Shown here in pieces: positions 6,356 through 9,863 of a stretch of 9,863 nt of DNA (position 1 is its first letter; every line of letters starts with the position of its first letter). This DNA is from CAJQND01 sp051010055 (GTDB taxonomy: Bacteria > Pseudomonadota > Alphaproteobacteria > Rhizobiales > CAJQND01). Both the position numbers and the translations under genes were made by a program. Under the pieces are notes generated by a model. It was not told the DNA's origin. It saw only the letters and a program-made list of their open reading frames with translations, and searched no databases. The DNA is taken from contig JBPCVY010000136.1 in the NCBI GenBank assembly GCA_051010055.1, positions 1 to 9,863 on the forward strand, written 5' to 3'.

Positions 6356-8371
6356 CTATTCTTCCACGCTAAATGTCACCAGAACCTGGCCTTCCTCCAC
6401 CTGATCGCCCTCTTTGACGTTCACCTGGTCTACCGGCGCGCTAACGCCTGCGGTGAGCGCATGCTCCATTTTCATGGCTTCAAGAATGAGAACCGTGTCG
6501 CCCTGGTCTGCACTATCGCCGGTCGCAACATTCACCTTGATAACCCGTCCGGACATAGGTGCGCGGATGATGGATGCCCCAGAACCGCCCGCCTCCTCAC
6601 GCGAAAGCAAATCCTGCAGTGTCACTTCGATGCCGATGCGTTTGTCGGTAACAACATAGAGCTTTGCGCCATCAGAAGCCTCCCGGAAGGCGGCGAACAC
6701 ATGGGCACCATCAATTGTTGCCGATACCGAATCCTCACCAAAATGCACCGCATGTAAGTCATAGCCGGTGGTTTGGCCATCACGTGTGAGCGACATGGCT
6801 ATATCGCCGCCCTTCCACTCAATCACGGCCAGGAATGGAGCGCCATCCAACTCAATAAGAAGCCTGTCTTTGCGTGGCAGGCCGGCCATGGCCCAACCGC
6901 GTGCTGCCGTCCAGGGCCCGGCCTCATTGCCGCGGGACTTGCCCGCAAGCCAATCAAGAGCCGCCAGCCCTGCGAAAACATGCGCCATTTCACGGTCGGC
7001 TGCCGGCAACACCTCGCCCATATTGCGGGCGATGAAACCGGTTTCCACCTTTCCTTCGTGAAAATCAGGGTGTGTAAGAAGCCCGATGAGAAAGGCCTGG
7101 TTTGTGCGCAGCCCGAAAACGCTCATGTTTTTCAGCGCCAGTTCAAGGCGTGAAATCGCCTCGAGCCGGTCAGAGCCATGGGTAATCAGCTTGGCAATCA
7201 TCGGGCCATAGAACGGGGTGATGCGGCTTTCCTGCTCAACGCCTGTATCAATGCGCAGGCCTTCATTTTGCGGCCATTCAACTTCCTGCAAAACGCCGGC
7301 CTGGGGCAGGAAATCATTTGCCGGGTCTTCGGCATAAAGGCGCGCCTCAATGGCGTGTCCGTTGATTGTGAGGTCATCCTGGGCAATGCCGAGCTCGCCG
7401 CCTGCGGCAACCTTGAACTGCAACTCCACCAAATCAAGACCGGTAATCAACTCAGTTACCGGGTGTTCCACCTGCAGTCGGGTGTTCATTTCCATAAAGT
7501 GGAAGCCATCTTCTTTAAGGCCGCCTTGGGCATCGGCAATAAACTCAACCGTCCCTGCCCCCTCGTAACCCACCGCCAGAGCCGCCTTGACACCAGCTGC
7601 TCCCATGGCTGCGCGGATTTCATCGCTCATACCAGGTGCAGGCGCTTCTTCGATGACTTTCTGGTGGCGGCGCTGCAGTGAACAATCGCGCTCAAACAGG
7701 TGGATGGCATTGCCATGGCCATCAGCAAACACCTGAACTTCAATGTGGCGCGGCGTGGTAACGAACTTTTCGATCAACACCTTGTCATTGCCAAATGAGC
7801 CTTGCGCCTCGCGCTTGCAAGATTGCAGGGCAGCGGAGAAATCTTTTGGGTTATCAACCTGGCGCATGCCTTTGCCGCCACCGCCTGCAACGGCCTTAAT
7901 CAATACTGGATAGCCAATTTTCTTTGCCTCGGCGGCCAGCGCCTTTTCAGTTTGGTCAGCGCCCAGATAGCCCGGCACGACCGGCACGCTCGCTTCTTCC
8001 ATGCGTGCTTTGGCGGCATCTTTAAGACCCATCGCGCGGATGGCGTCCGCGGGCGGGCCGACAAACACAATCCCCGCCTTGGCGCAGCTTTCAGCAAATT
8101 CGGCGTTCTCCGATAAAAATCCATATCCCGGATGAATACACTCCGCACCAGTTTCCTTTGCAACTGCGAGGATTTTCTCTGCATCAAGATAGCTTTGAGC
8201 AGCATCTGCCGGGCCAATCAAATGGGCTTCATCTGCCATGCGCACATGAAGGGCTTCTGCATCAGCTTCGGAATAAACAGCAATAGTATGCATGCCTAAA
8301 CGCTTTGCAGTGCGCATAATCCGGCAGGCAATTTCGCCGCGGTTTGAAATGAGAACAGAAGAAAACATCAT
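6356..8371 (-). CDS. mccA: Methylcrotonyl-CoA carboxylase, biotin-carrying alpha subunit
   Basis: With the ATG at 8371 the protein has 671 residues. It uses ATP and bicarbonate to carboxylate its own biotin, which then passes CO2 to 3-methylcrotonyl-CoA on the beta subunit (leucine degradation; also called liuD). The biotin carboxylase part fills about residues 2-445: LISNRGEIACRIMRTAKRLG, ATP-grasp loop AGGGGKGM, RDCSLQRRHQKVIEEAP and MEMNTRLQVEHPVTE. A middle BT-type region follows (about 460-590), then a biotinyl domain with EAMKMEH, biotin on Lys634. The neighbouring mccB makes methylcrotonyl-CoA a much better substrate call than propionyl- or geranyl-CoA. The start is MMFSS or MFSS (8371 or 8368), judged from the family N-terminus. 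A TTG at 8443 would add 24 unrelated residues and overlap mccB. An AAGGAG at 8418-8413 is about 41 bases too far upstream to serve this ATG. Confidence 0.94.
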   Translation of the reverse strand: MMFSSVLISNRGEIACRIMRTAKRLGMHTIAVYSEADAEALHVRMADEAHLIGPADAAQSYLDAEKILAVAKETGAECIHPGYGFLSENAEFAESCAKAGIVFVGPPADAIRAMGLKDAAKARMEEASVPVVPGYLGADQTEKALAAEAKKIGYPVLIKAVAGGGGKGMRQVDNPKDFSAALQSCKREAQGSFGNDKVLIEKFVTTPRHIEVQVFADGHGNAIHLFERDCSLQRRHQKVIEEAPAPGMSDEIRAAMGAAGVKAALAVGYEGAGTVEFIADAQGGLKEDGFHFMEMNTRLQVEHPVTELITGLDLVELQFKVAAGGELGIAQDDLTINGHAIEARLYAEDPANDFLPQAGVLQEVEWPQNEGLRIDTGVEQESRITPFYGPMIAKLITHGSDRLEAISRLELALKNMSVFGLRTNQAFLIGLLTHPDFHEGKVETGFIARNMGEVLPAADREMAHVFAGLAALDWLAGKSRGNEAGPWTAARGWAMAGLPRKDRLLIELDGAPFLAVIEWKGGDIAMSLTRDGQTTGYDLHAVHFGEDSVSATIDGAHVFAAFREASDGAKLYVVTDKRIGIEVTLQDLLSREEAGGSGASIIRAPMSGRVIKVNVATGDSADQGDTVLILEAMKMEHALTAGVSAPVDQVNVKEGDQVEEGQVLVTFSVEE

Positions 8372-8423
8372 GATAATTGCCGGACTTGTTGAATTGCTAT
8401 TGGCGAGACCCGCTCCTTGAAAC

Positions 8424-9863
8424 TTACATCCTGAAGACGCCAAACTTCGTTTCTTCGACAGGCGCGTTAAGGCAGGCGGAAAGGCTAAGGCCCAGAACGT
8501 TGCGGGTTTCCTCAGGCGCGATCACCCCGTCATCCCAAACACGGGCTGTTGCATAATAGGGGTGCCCCTCTTCTTCGAACTTCTCGAGAATTGGCGCCTT
8601 GAACGCATCTTCATCTTCTTGCGACCAGGTTTCGCCCGCGGCCTCGATATTGTCCCTTTTGACTGTGGCCAGAACGCTGGCGGCCTGTTCACCACCCATC
8701 ACCGAAATGCGCGAGTTTGGCCACGAAAACAGGAATCTTGGAGAGTATCCGCGCCCGCACATGCCATAGTTGCCCGCACCGAACGAGCCACCAATGATAA
8801 CGGTGATTTTCGGCACATTGGCGCAAGCCACCGCCGTCACCATTTTTGCGCCGTCGCGGGCAATGCCGCCTGCCTCATATTTGCGGCCAACCATGAAACC
8901 TGAGATGTTTTGCAGGAACAGAAGCGGGATACGGCGCTGGCAGCACAACTCAATAAAGTGTGCACCTTTTCTGGCGCTCTCCCCGTAAAGAATGCCGTTG
9001 TTGGCGATGATACCTACGGGAATGCCCCAAATATGGGCAAATCCCGTCACCAGCGTGGTGCCATAAAGCTTCTTGAACTCATCGAACTCAGAACCGTCAA
9101 CTACACGGGCAATAATTTCGCGAACATCGTAGGGCTTGGCGAATGTGGGCGGAACAATGCCGCCAATTTCACTGGCGTCCAGCTTTGGCGCAACCGCATC
9201 GCGCAACGCAATGTTCGGCATTTTGGAGGTGTTCAAACCGGCAACAATCTCGCGCACGATGGCTAGGGCGTGATTGTCATCCATTGCATAATGGTCCGCC
9301 ACCCCGCTTTCGCGGGCATGAACATCCGCACCGCCAAGCTCTTCGGCTGTTACCTCTTCCCCAATCGCCGCTTTCACCAATGGCGGGCCACCAAGGAAAA
9401 TCGTACCCTGTTTTCTGACAATAATCGTCTCATCAGACATGGCCGGAACATAAGCCCCACCTGCCGTACAGGAACCCATGACACAGGCAATTTGGGCAAT
9501 GCCTTCTGCTGACAAGGTTGCCTGATTATAGAAAATTCGCCCGAAATGCTCTCTGTCTGGAAAGACTTCCGTGTGCTGGGGCAGATTAGCGCCGCCGCTA
9601 TCGACAAGATAGATACATGGCAGCCTGTTCTGACGGGCAATTTCCTGGGCGCGGAGATGTTTTTTCACGGTCATCGGATAGTAAGTGCCGCCTTTGATTG
9701 TCGCATCATTGCAGACAATCACACACTCACATCCCGACACACGCCCGATGCCGGTAATAACGCCGGCTGCATGAATATCGCCGCCATACATCTCCCACGC
9801 CGCCATGGGGGCAAGCTCCAGGAACGGCGTGCCGGGGTCCAGAAGCTGCATAACTCTGTCGCG
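8424..9863 (-). CDS. mccB: Methylcrotonyl-CoA carboxylase, carboxyltransferase beta subunit (5' end outside window)
   Basis: The frame is open to the right edge and gives 479 residues; family members have about 535, so roughly 55-60 N-terminal residues are missing. The ATG at 9851 is internal, because RDRV before it continues the usual R-x-R-V/I-x-x-LLDPG sequence. Crotonase-type carboxyltransferase motifs are clear: NDATIKGGTYYPMTVKKHLR, LVDSGGANLPQHTEVFPD, MGSCTAGGAYVPAMSDE (CoA/oxyanion site), then in the second half NNGILYGESARKGAHF, FLQNISGFMVG, GGSFGAGNYGMCGRGYSPRF and WPNSRISVMGG. The C-terminus EETKFGVFRM is typical of MCC beta (also called liuB). It transfers carboxyl from biotin to 3-methylcrotonyl-CoA, forming 3-methylglutaconyl-CoA. 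The mccA start follows 52 bases after its stop, so the two are surely cotranscribed. HMG-CoA lyase and methylglutaconyl-CoA hydratase genes are not in the window. Confidence 0.96.
   Translation of the reverse strand, partial: RDRVMQLLDPGTPFLELAPMAAWEMYGGDIHAAGVITGIGRVSGCECVIVCNDATIKGGTYYPMTVKKHLRAQEIARQNRLPCIYLVDSGGANLPQHTEVFPDREHFGRIFYNQATLSAEGIAQIACVMGSCTAGGAYVPAMSDETIIVRKQGTIFLGGPPLVKAAIGEEVTAEELGGADVHARESGVADHYAMDDNHALAIVREIVAGLNTSKMPNIALRDAVAPKLDASEIGGIVPPTFAKPYDVREIIARVVDGSEFDEFKKLYGTTLVTGFAHIWGIPVGIIANNGILYGESARKGAHFIELCCQRRIPLLFLQNISGFMVGRKYEAGGIARDGAKMVTAVACANVPKITVIIGGSFGAGNYGMCGRGYSPRFLFSWPNSRISVMGGEQAASVLATVKRDNIEAAGETWSQEDEDAFKAPILEKFEEEGHPYYATARVWDDGVIAPEETRNVLGLSLSACLNAPVEETKFGVFRM

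Noticed and set aside
7178..7681. A 167-codon plus-strand frame
   Set aside because: It is antisense to the biotin carboxylase part of mccA and has no recognisable domain.
8369..8443. Longer mccA start at TTG 8443
   Set aside because: The added 24 residues do not resemble biotin carboxylase N-termini, it would overlap mccB, and MMFSS/MFSS fits the family start.
1..9863. Defence system, mobile element or CRISPR array
   Set aside because: Every sizeable gene is a housekeeping or catabolic gene or a conserved-type alphaproteobacterial protein. There is no transposase, integrase, direct-repeat array or flanking att-like duplication.

Overview
The window looks like chromosomal core DNA of an alphaproteobacterium, probably of the order Hyphomicrobiales. 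The reasons are a DUF1489 protein, a membrane-anchored Tim14/Pam18-like J-domain protein beside a small VWA protein, a SPOR-domain C-terminus of the kind found on rhizobial D-Ala-D-Ala carboxypeptidases, and an adjacent methylcrotonyl-CoA carboxylase gene pair. Coding DNA is moderately GC-rich. I see no transposase, phage gene, CRISPR array, tRNA or rRNA.

Layout from left to right. (1) Bases 1-143 (+) are the last 46 codons of a SPOR-domain protein. It runs convergently into (2) a membrane-anchored J-domain protein (148-867, -). Next to that and upstream of it is (3) a cytoplasmic VWA-domain protein (880-1623, -). Further upstream on the same strand is (4) putA (1675-4836, -), a minimal bifunctional proline dehydrogenase/P5C dehydrogenase. 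Genes 2-4 could form one transcript. (5) The divergent spacer between putA and panC ends in a very AT-rich stretch with two inverted repeats. (6) panC (+, ending at 5899) encodes pantothenate synthetase, but its open frame has no ordinary start codon at the expected N-terminus. (7) A DUF1489 gene (5892-6308, -) overlaps the panC stop by 8 bases. (8) mccA/liuD (6356-8371, -) and (9) mccB/liuB (8424 to the window edge, -) encode the two subunits of methylcrotonyl-CoA carboxylase.

The metabolic theme is amino-acid catabolism. PutA turns proline into glutamate, and MccAB carries out the biotin-dependent step of leucine degradation. PanC makes pantothenate, the CoA precursor. The VWA/J-domain pair is the least understood part; it looks like a small co-chaperone or assembly module at the inner membrane. 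No new multi-gene system is evident. The points most worth a second look are the start of panC with its AT-rich leader, and the VWA/J-domain pair.
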